A stretch of DNA of 64,000 bases. It comes from Megalopta genalis (lineage: Eukaryota > Arthropoda > Insecta > Hymenoptera > Halictidae). The notes below the pieces were generated by a model. The model saw nothing but the letters and a program-made list of their open reading frames with translations, did no database searches and had not been told where the DNA came from. Positions 54,483 through 64,000 of the stretch are shown in pieces. Made by a program: the position numbers and the translations under genes. Numbering within the stretch: position 1 is the stretch's first letter; every line of letters starts with the position of its first letter. The DNA lies in NCBI RefSeq assembly GCF_051020955.1, contig NC_135013.1, positions 3,130,501-3,194,500 on the forward strand. The letters are read 5' to 3'.

Positions 54483-57337
54483 AAAACATAGTATACATAT
54501 TCGACTCCGATAAAGTTTGACTATTATTTCAGGATAAAACATAATAATATAAATAATACCGTGTAAAGAAAATAAAGTGTAACAAAACGAAGTATAAAAC
54601 AACGAGACATAAAACGAGACAGAAACGTGTATTAAAAAACACACACATACAATATGTTCGAGCAATTACTTTCTGAAGTAGTTCAATGAGCGAGATTTCC
54701 GCTGATATTGAAGAAAGTTCTATCAAAAAAGGTCACCAGATCCTCCGATTCGGGCCACTGTGCACGGCGGTAGTTCCAGCCACGTTAGGTTATTCCAGGT
54801 TTTATCCAAAAACAGCAATCTGCCGGCGGCATCTAAATCGATCGACCTCTCTCCATTGTGGCGAAGCCTTTTTCGTGAACCTGTTACTACACAACGAAGA
54901 AAAGAAGTCCCTAAAATTGAAGCTCGTCGAGCTCCGTTCGATGAACATCCAACATGCTCGCCGGCTGCATAAATCACGATCGACGTATGCACAAGTTAAT
55001 TCTCTCTAATTGACTCTCAGCCACGACAGAACTGTACAACGTGACTAACGAACTAAGTAAACTTTCAACAACAAAAAATCAATAATACCGATAATATAAA
55101 AATTGACCTGAACACGCGTTCTATGCCGTGTACAACGTTTGCACCATATGTTACAATATTCTCCCATCGCTTCCCGAAGTTTGTAAACAAAAAAAACAGA
55201 GAGTTATATTTAGAAGCTCTCCGAATTCGAACCGTTCGAATAAAACCGGCTTCATTCCTGGAAGCCAAAAAGTGGCTGAATGGTGGTGGTAACTGCATAT
55301 ATCGTGTCAATATCGAGTGTATTGTGCGTAGCGAATAAATAGAACAAAAAATCGGATGCGAAGAGAACGAAATCATGGCACCGATTGCAAACCACGATCT
55401 TAGGGACAAATCTCTGTCGAAAAACTATTCGCACTAAAATACAAGAATTTAGGATCCATTTGTTTAATTAGTAGTTCTTTCAACAACGTCCTGCCTATAA
55501 TATTTGTATCTTATTAAATTATTTTATATTATTATAATTTCATATTATATATAATTTTAATATTATATTTCGTATTATTTTATATTTGTAATTCTTACAA
55601 TAGCATTCCAATGGAATATTACCGTTCGTTCGTTTAAACATTTTCGTTCGTTCGTCATCGTTTCATGTATTTTTCATTGAATCTTACATTACGTTTTATC
55701 GCCTCGTTCGATAAATCTGAAGTTAATTATGCTTAAAACCAAACCAGAGGTGCAGCAAATGAGTTACTATCCTGTACAGGAAATTGAAAAATTTCGTTTG
55801 CACATTCTACAGACGTTGAGAGGTTAGTTTCGATTCCGTCGTCAAAATTACAGATCAAGCTTTATTGAAAAGATTCGATACCTTTCGCTTGATAAAATTG
55901 CCGTTAAATGCAATGAAAATTATCGTAGGGGCACAGTAACCACGGGATGGCACAGTAATTGAGACACTCACCCAACACGAAAGTACAAGTCTCGAGGTTA
56001 AATTTCGTACGATCGGCGACCGGCTGGGTTTATTCGGTCAAGCTAACCGGGAAGTTCCGACGATCGGGAAATTGGTTCGAAGGCTTCGCGTTAGCGAACT
56101 CCGGCGAATTTAGTGAGTTGAAAGAGCGATTATTAGTCACGCGGCGTGCTATCAGTTCACGGGAGGAAATTTATCGACTCGTAGCCGTGATCGCCGCCAT
56201 TCCAGCCGTGGGTTTATGACACTTTCGACACCTGGCGCGCTTCGCTTTCGGCCGCGAGCCGTCGCCGAGCGAAGCGAAAGCCGAGCGGAGCCGAGCGACA
56301 GCCGAACGGAGCCGAGCGGCGCGGAGTCGAGTGTCGGAAGAGGAATCGCCCGGACCCGTCATGGGAACTTGAATCGTTAAACTTTACGGCATATCTCGCG
56401 CATTTACGAGCCGAAGGTTTCTTCATCGCCGTCGCCCGTCGCCGTCGCGGCAATCTTCCTTCGGGAACCTGTCGGGACGTCGTAAAATCCCGGCTACGGT
56501 CTACGGCAATGCAGGTGACGCACCACGACTGCGGAAGCGCAGACGACGCTCGCACGACTTTCGAAGCCAACCGGCTCGCGACGGAATATTCCTCCCCGAC
56601 GCTTTCGGCTCCCGCCTGGAAAATTACTTAACCCTCGCTGTTCTCCTCGTTTACAACTCGCCGTCTCATCTCTGTCGGGGCTCCCAGGGCACTCGATCGA
56701 GAACACTGTCACGGCCCGCGAGAATGTACTTCGGCCAGAAAATGCTCCAGCGAAATTCCGAACGCCGGGGTTTGTCAGAATCTCGGGAAGCTTAACCTTA
56801 TGCACTCGAGCGGCCATTTTCAGTCACCGCTGGATTCGATGCGGCAACTCGAGAGGCGACTTTCGGACAGCGCTTGGCTCGGCGACGACGTTTATTCGGG
56901 TTTCGGGTTTCGTCCGGTCCGGCACTGACGCATCGGTAAGGTGCATTTCTAACCTCTTTGCGTACGATTTTATGAAGCGTCGACTGATACCCTTTGAAGT
57001 GGCTCTAAGATCTTGTCTCAAATTAGTCCGTGATCTACTAAGCGTATATATTTTTTTCTTCTTCTCGAATGTTCCTTTGTATTTAAGCTTTTTCTTGTAG
57101 TTTCAATTTTTTGTATTTTATCCAAAAATAAAATTGTGCGATGGATAAATTACAGCTATGTTATTATTATATTCTCGCGCTGTAACAAAGGGTTTATTTC
57201 GACGATAAATAAAGTTATTATTATTATCATCACTGAAATCCGTTCTATTTAATTCTCCGCTGCCGCACTGGGTCGAAATGACCCACATTTGTCCGTTCGA
57301 AAAACTGATATTCTCGCAAGAAGAATAAAACGAACGA
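54483..57337. other. Unique sequence, coding status unclear
   Basis: 54690-55440 has overlapping open frames of about 90-114 codons on both strands; the minus-strand frame at 54723-54992 contains a leucine-rich stretch (RSIDLDAAGRLLFLDKTWNN) but no recognised domain. 55440-55940 is AT-rich. 55950-57020 is CpG-rich with a GCCGAGC-type repeat at about 56262-56335. A short hairpin TGGGTCGAAATGACCCA lies at 57269-57285. Confidence 0.35.
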
Positions 57338-58141
57338 TTAACCCTTTCGGTACGAGCGCCGGATATATCCGGCATTCATCTGGTCACCTGTGTGGCCGAG
57401 CGCCGGATATACAGGGTGTTTCAAAATTATTTCCGGGAAATGAGGGATTTCCGAGATCATTTGAAGCAACTTTTTCCTTAGCGAAAATATTCTACGAGGC
57501 TTCGTTCACGAGTTATCGATGAAAAACAGTGACCAATGAGAGGCGAGCTCAATTGGCGCGAGGCGGCCGAGCCAATCAGCGGATCTGGGCTTCGCGCGCT
57601 CGTTGGCTCGGCCGTCTTGCGCCAACCGAGCTCGTCATTGATTGGTCAGTGTTTTTCGTTAATAACTCGTAAACGAAGCCCCGTAGATCATTTTCGCTAA
57701 GGAAAAAGTTGCTTCAAATGATCTCAGGAACCCCTCATTTCCCGGAAATACCATAATTTTGGGACATCCATCTGATGACTGATGTAGACAAGTGCCGAAT
57801 ACATCTGGCATTCGTGTGAGCCATATTTCTGACATATTAGAAATTATTCTAATAAAGTCTTCTTTTACAAGGATTCCGAAAAAAACAACTACAGGTATAA
57901 TTGTCGGTTTGATCTCAACTGATTTAAAAAATTTGAGGTTACATTTTCGTTCGAAACTTCTTCATAGATTTAAACATATTGTAGGCCCTTTACAGAATGT
58001 TTATAGGAAACAAAAGATTTAGAAACGGATTAAGCACAGTTATTGCTTAACTAACTATTGCTTAATGTACGCATTTTCGGCGTGACACCCCGTCCAGTGG
58101 AAGTGTTACGGCGGACAACGCGCTCGTACCGAAAGGGTTAA
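57338..58141. mobile_element. TTAA-flanked element interrupted by a foldback copy
   Basis: Ends TTAACCCTTTCGGTACGAGC and its exact inverse at 58122-58141, with TTAA at both borders. Near the left end AGCGCCGGATATATCCGGCA is a palindrome and CGCCGGATAT occurs again just before the inserted foldback at 57410. The interior frame of 76 codons at 57792-58022 is unrecognised. piggyBac-type by target and ends; about 440 bp without the insertion. Confidence 0.85.
57410..57773. mobile_element. Foldback element FB1, nested in the TTAA element
   Basis: Left end TACAGGGTGTTTCAAAATTA, right end CATAATTTTGGGACATCCAT. Next to the ends are TTTCCGGGAAATGAGGGATT and its mirror CCCCTCATTTCCCGGAAATA, a subtype shared with the copy at 26919. 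The inner arms read CTTCGTTCACGAGTTATCG and TAATAACTCGTAAACGAAG. Confidence 0.87.
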
Positions 58142-58629
58142 TTCGACGTATGTATATATAATACTTGTAGGTGAGATATCGAGTTCGAATAAAGGGAACC
58201 GTGTTCGAGAATGTTCAAACGATGTTCAGAAATTTTTGGATCTCGATGGCATCGATAGTTTTCAAGTGGCAGTTATTTGAACGATAAATTGTGTCCGAGT
58301 CACCCGGTATACTCACGCGTGTTTCGCATAGAAAGCGTCGCAACGGTCGTTTAGGGTAAAATTGAAATTCCGTTTCGAAAAAGATCCGTCCAAAAATCGA
58401 ATACTGTTCCGGAGCGAAAACAATAACAGAAAATAGACAATACACACAGACTGGCCTTTATCAGTTGCGAAACAGCGAAACACTGAAAATACTGAGAACT
58501 GGTTTCCAATTTTGAAAAAAAACCATCGCGACGTGCAAAAGTTATCGAAGAGTCTTTCCGAGCGAAATATAAAGCGAAACACGAAGCCAGACCACCAGGC
58601 GAAATGCGATACTTTCGGTACAAGTTATA
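58142..58629. other. Unique sequence between two TTAA elements
   Basis: Three minus-strand frames (Phe-rich, 76-90 codons) overlap here in different frames. None is recognisable. Confidence 0.45.
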
Positions 58630-59164
58630 TTAACCCTTTTGCTCCGATGGACGTATATATACGCCTTCGAAGAATGATCATATATACGCTCTGGTAAAGT
58701 GGGCGCGAAACGGGTGAGTTTCTTATTGATAATATTCTTCATATTTCTCTAACAAACATATCCCTTACGTCCTTTAACACGATTATTATTTATTAAATTA
58801 GCTTTGCGAATCATTCGTTGAACTGTGTTCGGACACGAAATTATTTAAATTAAAATATCATTTACGTACTTTGTTAATCTTCACTGTACACCTTGCTTAA
58901 AAATTTCATGTTACACGCGAGGTGTCATGCACACTATAAAATTAAAACGGTCGTCACGGTTAAATTACTTATTATTTCGGGTCCGAAAAATTAGTAAATA
59001 TTCTTCAGACGTTCTAAAGTAAAGGTGAACAGCGTTTTTCTTAAAAATATCACTGTTACGTAGTAAAGAAAATCCGGAAGATCTCGCTTCGTGATTTGTT
59101 CAATACTTCGAACGCGGCTCGAGTCCGTCCCGACCATCTGTCAAAGCCTCGTGCTGCGGGCTCT

Positions 59165-59323
59165 CGAACTTCGCGCCATCGCCTCTCATTGGTCAGTGTT
59201 TTTCGTTAATAACTCGTAAACAAAGCCGCAGATTGCTCTTTCGCAAAGGAAAAAGTTACTTAGAATGACCTCAGCTACCCCTCATTTTCGGTTGTTAAAA
59301 TAATTGTGGAACACCCTGTATAT
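59165..59323. mobile_element. Foldback element FB1, right half only
   Basis: Begins in the centre (CGCGCCATCGCCTCTCATTG), then GTTAATAACTCGTAAACAAA, AAGGAAAAAGTTACTTAGAA and the end GGAACACCCTGTATA. The left half is absent, so it cannot fold as the others do. Confidence 0.8.
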
Positions 59324-59688
59324 ACGTTCATACCATATATATACTTTTATTTCATACTTTACGTGAGATACTTTCGTTAATCGAGTATCTGGCAACGCTG
59401 CATGCCTTGAACAATTGACCATCATGAAATATAACACTATTGACAAGACGATATTGTGTTTTATTCTAACGATACACAGTTTCAGTCTTCTTTAGAACAT
59501 TGCCAGCGACGGATGTATACCAGCAATTTATAATAGTAGCGATTAAAAGGTTCACACGAATTTATAATTCGAAAATAATTTTGTTGGCTTAATTTTAATA
59601 ATTCACGGGTAAATACTCAATTTCTGCCTTTGCGCGATAATATGTTGAGTTTTAAAGTATTTAATTTTTGTAGACCCATTATCAGATC

Positions 59689-59934
59689 ATGGGGAAAAGA
59701 AAATTTAGGAGAATATTTTTCACGAGTGATAGTGAAAATACTGAAAGTGAAAGTACCGATACTGAAAGCGTTTGCCATGCAAGACAAACGGTAACGTGCT
59801 CCAGATCACAAAAATCTGAATACATTTGGACTACCGAAAACTTGAGACCAGAAATGCATTCCGTACTTCAGTGCCAACTACTCGATAATACGCTCCGTTC
59901 ACAGCGATCACATTTTCACGCAAGCGCTCCGTAG
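59689..59934 (+). pseudogene. piggyBac-type transposase N-terminal remnant
   Basis: An 81-codon open frame starts with a basic stretch (MGKRKFRRIFF), then an acidic, Ser/Glu/Asp/Thr-rich stretch (TSDSENTESESTDTESV), then YIWTTENLRPEMHSV. A basic and acidic N-terminus leading to a Trp and a P-x-H motif is the usual start of piggyBac-type transposases. The whole catalytic DDD domain is missing. The location inside a TTAA-bordered element supports the call; the family match is from memory. Confidence 0.45.
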
Positions 59935-59946
59935 CGAAAGGGTTAA

Positions 59947-60660
59947 TTCGAGTTGAAAGTTCAGTTCCACCCGAGTTTTGAATATTTACGTACCGCGTGC
60001 ACGCAATATTAGATCCTGGGGACCGTTTGTAGGGTTGGTAAAGCGCGCAGGATTCACTGCGGGAAAAGTGCATCGCAATTTATTCAATGGTGTTTCAAGA
60101 GCATTTCTTAACACCGGTAAAAAGCAGACGCGTACGAATATTTACCGTATGTCAGCTTAATGCCCGGAAGGAATACACGCCCGCGCGCGTTCTCTCAACT
60201 TTTTCGCGAAGCAGCGAATATGCGAAAAGTTTAAAAACTCGTCGCCCCGCCCGACGCGAAATTCCTAATATTGTGGAAACTCGCGGCGCGATTTAACTTA
60301 ATGCGCCGTCTTGCTCGACATTTTTTTATGCCTATACCCGCTTCCATACGTTTGCGTCGAACTCCATTTCCGTGCGGATTAATATAACAGAAAATTGCGT
60401 AAAAAAGGATGCAATTTATTTCTGCACGTTCCGTTGCACTTCGTCGCGTATTGCGTGTTTCATGGTCAAATTGAATTTCATTGTATTTGTACTTGCATGA
60501 CAAGAATTAAGAACAATAAAAATTAAGAAAAAGATATGATTGAAATTAGAGAAAATATGCAGTGAAAAATATTATGAAGAAGTTGTTGCTAACAAAAATA
60601 GTTTCATTTAAATTGATTTATACATTTATGACTTATAAATTTAGCTGTAGAATTTAGTTA
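59947..60660. other. Unique sequence, nothing recognised
   Basis: CpG-richer at 59990-60300 with overlapping short frames, then AT-rich. Confidence 0.45.
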
Positions 60661-61455
60661 ATGAACATTTCATAAAAATTTCATAAAAATTACATTAAAA
60701 TTTCATAAAAATTGCATAAATATTACATAAAAATTGCTTAAAAATTACATTAAAATTGCATAAAAATTGTTTAAATATTGCATAAAAATTTCACAAAAAT
60801 TACATTGAAATTGCATAAATATTGCATAAATATTGCATAAATATTGCATAAATATTGCATAAATATTGCATAAATATTGCATAAATATTGCATAAATATT
60901 GCATAAATATTGCATAAATATTGCATAAATATTGCATAAATATTGCATAAATATTGCATAAACATTGCATAAATATTGCATAAATATTGCATAAATATTG
61001 CATAAATATTGCATAAATATTGCATAAATATTGCATAAAAATTGTATAAATATTGCATAAATATTGCATAAAAATTGCATAAATATTGCATAAAAATTTC
61101 ACAAAAATTACATTAAAATTGCATAAATATTGCATAAATATTACATGAAAATTGCATAAATATTGCATAAATATTGCATACAAATTGCATAAATATTGCA
61201 TAAATATTACATAAAAATTTTATAAACATTACATAAAAATTTCATAAGAATTACATAAAAATTTTATGAAAATTGCTTAAATATTACTCGAAAATTTCAT
61301 AAAAATTACATAAAAATTTTATAAAAATTGCTTAAATATTACTTAAAAATTTCATAAAAGTTACATAAAAATTTCGTAAACATTTCATAAAAATTAGATA
61401 AAAATGTCATAAAAATTAGATAAAAATGTCATAAAAATTAGATAAAAATTTTATT
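60660..61455. repeat. 11-bp satellite-like array, unit ATAAATATTGC
   Basis: The core (60815-61060) is an almost perfect run of ATAAATATTGC. The flanks carry diverged variants such as ATAAAAATTTC and ATAAAAATTAC. Because 11 is not a multiple of 3, all three minus-strand frames read the same 11-residue cycle (MQYLCNIYAIF) and remain open; these are not genes. Confidence 0.96.
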
Positions 61456-62285
61456 ATGCATTGACTTAATTCGACGCGGTAATCGCGAAATGCATAAATG
61501 ATTTGATGAAAATTTCCCCGAGATGAGAGATTCCGCCGCATTTTCGATGAGAGCCAGCAGACAAGCGAATCATATTGATTAACCAGTGAACCGCGATTTA
61601 ATTTTCCCCGAACAGCAAAGGATCTGCGAACGAGTAGGCGGAAATTAGGAAGTGCGGTGGTGATAGATCGAAGTCTTTCACCCAGAAACGGGAAGAAATC
61701 ACTCTTTGTACCCGATTGGTCTTGCATGCGGGCCGCGGGGCACTCGGGATTGAAATGAAAAACGTCAGCGATGAATCATTTGTGCCGCGGCGAGGCGTGA
61801 TCGATTATCGCACCGCCGGCCAATTAATTATCATGAGAATTAATAGTATCGGACCCTGGGTTATATTGCAGAAATATTTTTAACCTTCGCCAGGATTTAT
61901 GTGTAATTAGCGTCGCGGATATTCTTGACGAGATTATTACCTTCGACGGTTTTCGATTACGATGTTGCGATCGATGGAGAGAAATCTGTCGTTGCGTTTG
62001 ATCGATCGATCATTCGGTCGGATTATTTTCGTAAATAAAGTGCAACTAATTCTATCGATTTTTTATCACAACGAATTTCTGCGCTGATGGAAATTGTATC
62101 GTTGCAATATTTACTGCGAATTACTTTTCGTCGAAGCGAAGATAAATGTAGATATAATTAAATATAATTAGTAGATAATATTTAATTAGATATTTTTTGT
62201 CGATTAAAAATATCAGCAACAATGTCGAGGGTGAAATTACGCTGTGTACGAAACATTCAATTATTCATTAATTAAAACAACAATA
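61456..62285. other. Unique sequence, nothing coding recognised
   Basis: 61456-61990 is mixed to CpG-rich and includes CCGGCCAATTAATTATCATG with homeodomain-type TAATTA words. 62000-62285 is AT-rich. A minus-strand frame of 103 codons at 61416-61727 is not recognisable. Confidence 0.4.
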
Positions 62286-62289
62286 ATAA

Positions 62290-62600
62290 TAAGAATAATA
62301 TTAAAAATATAAATATTTATAAATATTACTATAAATATAACATATAAATATTTATAAATATTACTATAAATATAATATATAAATATTTATAAATATCACT
62401 ATAAATATGATATATAAATATTTATAAATATTACTATAAATATAACATATAAATATTTATAAATATTACTATAAATATGATATATAAATATTCATAAATG
62501 TTACTATAAATATAATATATAAATATTTATAAATATCACTATAAATATGATATATAAATATTTATAAATATTACTATAAATATAACATACAAATATTACT
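62290..62600. repeat. Tandem repeat, unit 35 bp
   Basis: About eight units of ATAAATATTTATAAATATTA followed by CTATAAATATGATAT or ...AATAT/AACAT. The unit contains the palindrome ATAAATATTTAT. Confidence 0.93.
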
Positions 62601-63325
62601 TAAAAAATTTTTCTTCGAAAGTGCAGTAATAATTAATATATATAATTATGTATTAATTTTATATATTATTATTATTCATTCTCCTTATAAAAATAACGAC
62701 TGCAGTCGAAATTGAGGCTGCACTGAAAAAATGTATATTTATACAATTCCTCTTGAATTATTATTATTGTTATTGCTAAAACAGCTTCGTGCAATGTTTC
62801 TTTGACAATTGCAAACATTTCAAGAAGAAAACGATAGCGAACGAAGGATCGCGTTCGCTCTAATAGAACTTGAAAAATATTTTTCTTCGAAAACGCAGTA
62901 AAAGTGCAAATACGCGCGACCGAAAAGTGCAGAAACGGATATGCAGAAATCATCGGGCGTGCGCGAGCAAAATTTTGCAACGTACGCTTTGTTCGATCCT
63001 CGGGACAAATTTGCACAGTGTTGCTATTTAATGCCCCGCGTCACTGAGAGAATTACGGCATTTGCATGCGGTAATCTTCGAAAATGTGCTCGCTGTAGTT
63101 AAAATATTTACTCCATGCTAAGAGCTTTGCCGGCGGATCGTTCCCTACGACGCGACGACGGCGTGTCACGCGAATTGAAGCTTCCGTTAGCGCATCCTAC
63201 ACCTATGGAGACGCAGCATCGTTATACATTTCCACCGTTTAATTCCTTTGCGCCGTGATTTGTTTCACGGTGACGCGTCGATCGGCACTTCTTCGTTTTT
63301 AATCGTTTCCCTGACGAAACGAAGC
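62601..63325. other. Unique sequence, nothing recognised
   Basis: Overlapping minus-strand frames of 114 and 62 codons at 62672-63016 are not recognisable. 63040-63300 is mixed and CpG-rich. Confidence 0.4.
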
Positions 63326-63327
63326 AA

Positions 63328-63895
63328 CTTTTTGTTTCCAATTATACAATTTACTGTAATTGACATATATTCAATTATACAATTCACTATAATTGACGCA
63401 TATTCAATTATATAATTCACTATAACTAACATATATTCAATTATATAATTCACTATAATTGACATATATTCCATTATACAATTCACTATAATTGACATAT
63501 ATTCAATTATACAATTCACTATAATTGACGTATATTCAATTATACAATTCACTATAATTGGCATATATTCAATTATTCAATTTACTGTAATTGACATATA
63601 TTCAGTTATACAATTGACTGTAATTGACATATATTCAATTATACAATTCACTATAACTGACATATATTCAATTATACAATTCACTATAATTGGCATATAT
63701 TCAATTATTCAATTTACTGTAATTGACATATATTCAATTATACAATTGACTGTAATTGACATATATTCAATTATACAATTCACTATAATTGACATATATT
63801 CAATTATACAATTCACTATAATTGACATATATTCAATTATACAATTCACTATAATTGACATATATTCAATTTATATTTAATATAATTGACATACA
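63328..63895. repeat. 33-bp tandem array, about 16 units
   Basis: Units read CAATTATACAATTCACTATA followed by ATTGACATATATT. Since 33 is divisible by three, long frames stay open on both strands with an 11-residue cycle (for example IQFTIIDIYSI). Units differ only at a few positions (CTGTAATTGACATA, GGCATATATT). Confidence 0.95.
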
Positions 63896-64000
63896 ATTGC
63901 CCATATTTAACATCAATTAATTTAATTCTCTGTTAAGTATCTATTACAATTTCCATTTTTATTCGAATTTCTGTAAACATCTATCTTGAGTGATTAGCTT

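Larger units (their letters stand above)
58630..59946 (+). mobile_element. TTAA-flanked piggyBac-type element with transposase remnant
   Basis: Left end TTAACCCTTTTGCTCCGATG; the reverse of the right end is TTAACCCTTTCGCTACGGAG; TTAA borders both sides. Inside lie a partial foldback copy (59165-59323) and an open frame (59689-59934) that resembles the start of a piggyBac-type transposase. 58940-59075 recurs reversed at 26745-26880. The coding part stops about 10 bp before the right end, so most of the transposase gene is deleted. Confidence 0.65.

Noticed and set aside
54723..54992. Leucine-rich minus-strand frame suggestive of a leucine-rich repeat protein
   Set aside because: Only one possible repeat is visible and a plus-strand frame of similar length overlaps it; too weak to call.
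63265..63880. Long frames with an 11-residue repeat that look like a solenoid protein
   Set aside because: The 33-bp tandem unit is divisible by three and AT-rich, so frames stay open on both strands by construction.

Overview
The window looks like gene-poor nuclear DNA of an insect, most likely a hymenopteran such as an ant or bee. The base is AT-rich with short CpG-rich islands. It holds many simple repeats and minisatellites. It also holds several short non-autonomous DNA transposons of kinds common in that order: TTAA-flanked elements starting CCCTTTG or CCCTTTCG, and CAGGGTGTCCC foldback elements. The assignment rests on sequence style and remembered family signatures, not on a database search. 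There is no bacterial or viral gene organisation. I found no convincing complete protein-coding gene, tRNA, rRNA or CRISPR array. The window is probably intergenic or lies inside very large introns.

Two kinds of sequence dominate. (1) Mobile elements. A foldback family of about 370 bp has 13 full or internally truncated copies plus one half copy, spread from 0.3 kb to 59.3 kb; each copy is a near-palindrome with TATACAGGGTGTCCCA-type ends. At least five TTAA-bounded piggyBac-type elements are present: a 290-bp element at 32.0 kb whose right end carries the 13-bp terminal repeat CCCTAGAAAGATA, two equal-sized 247-bp elements in opposite orientation (8.0 and 14.6 kb), a nested pair at 20.9-21.6 kb, one at 57.3-58.1 kb interrupted by a foldback copy, and one at 58.6-59.9 kb with an apparent transposase N-terminal remnant. 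A long dispersed repeat, here called X, has two very similar copies (10.9-12.35 kb and 46.5-48.0 kb) and a diverged third fragment (18.2-18.5 kb). Other elements are a second, 470-bp foldback family (20.2 kb, scrambled at 41.1 kb), a pogo/Tigger-like element (22.1 kb) whose end seems to have been amplified into a tandem array (23.0-23.5 kb), and a 250-bp element with GACGTC motifs inserted in a minisatellite (45.1 kb).

(2) Tandem repeats. About thirty arrays make up perhaps a quarter of the window. They include CT/GA tracts of more than 1 kb (4.6-5.7 and 24.0-25.3 kb), a 1.1-kb array with a possible higher-order pattern (29.9-31.0 kb), 37 uninterrupted ATT triplets (29.3 kb), and AT-rich arrays with units of 11 to about 160 bp.

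Between these lie unique stretches, some CpG-rich. The best coding candidates are two minus-strand open frames of 109 and 103 codons (32.44-32.77 and 51.01-51.32 kb) that look protein-like but that I do not recognise, and the transposase-like remnant at 59.7 kb. A consensus splice donor after a CpG-rich block at 6.03 kb could mark an untranslated first exon. Most other open frames come from microsatellites or from the symmetric foldback arms.
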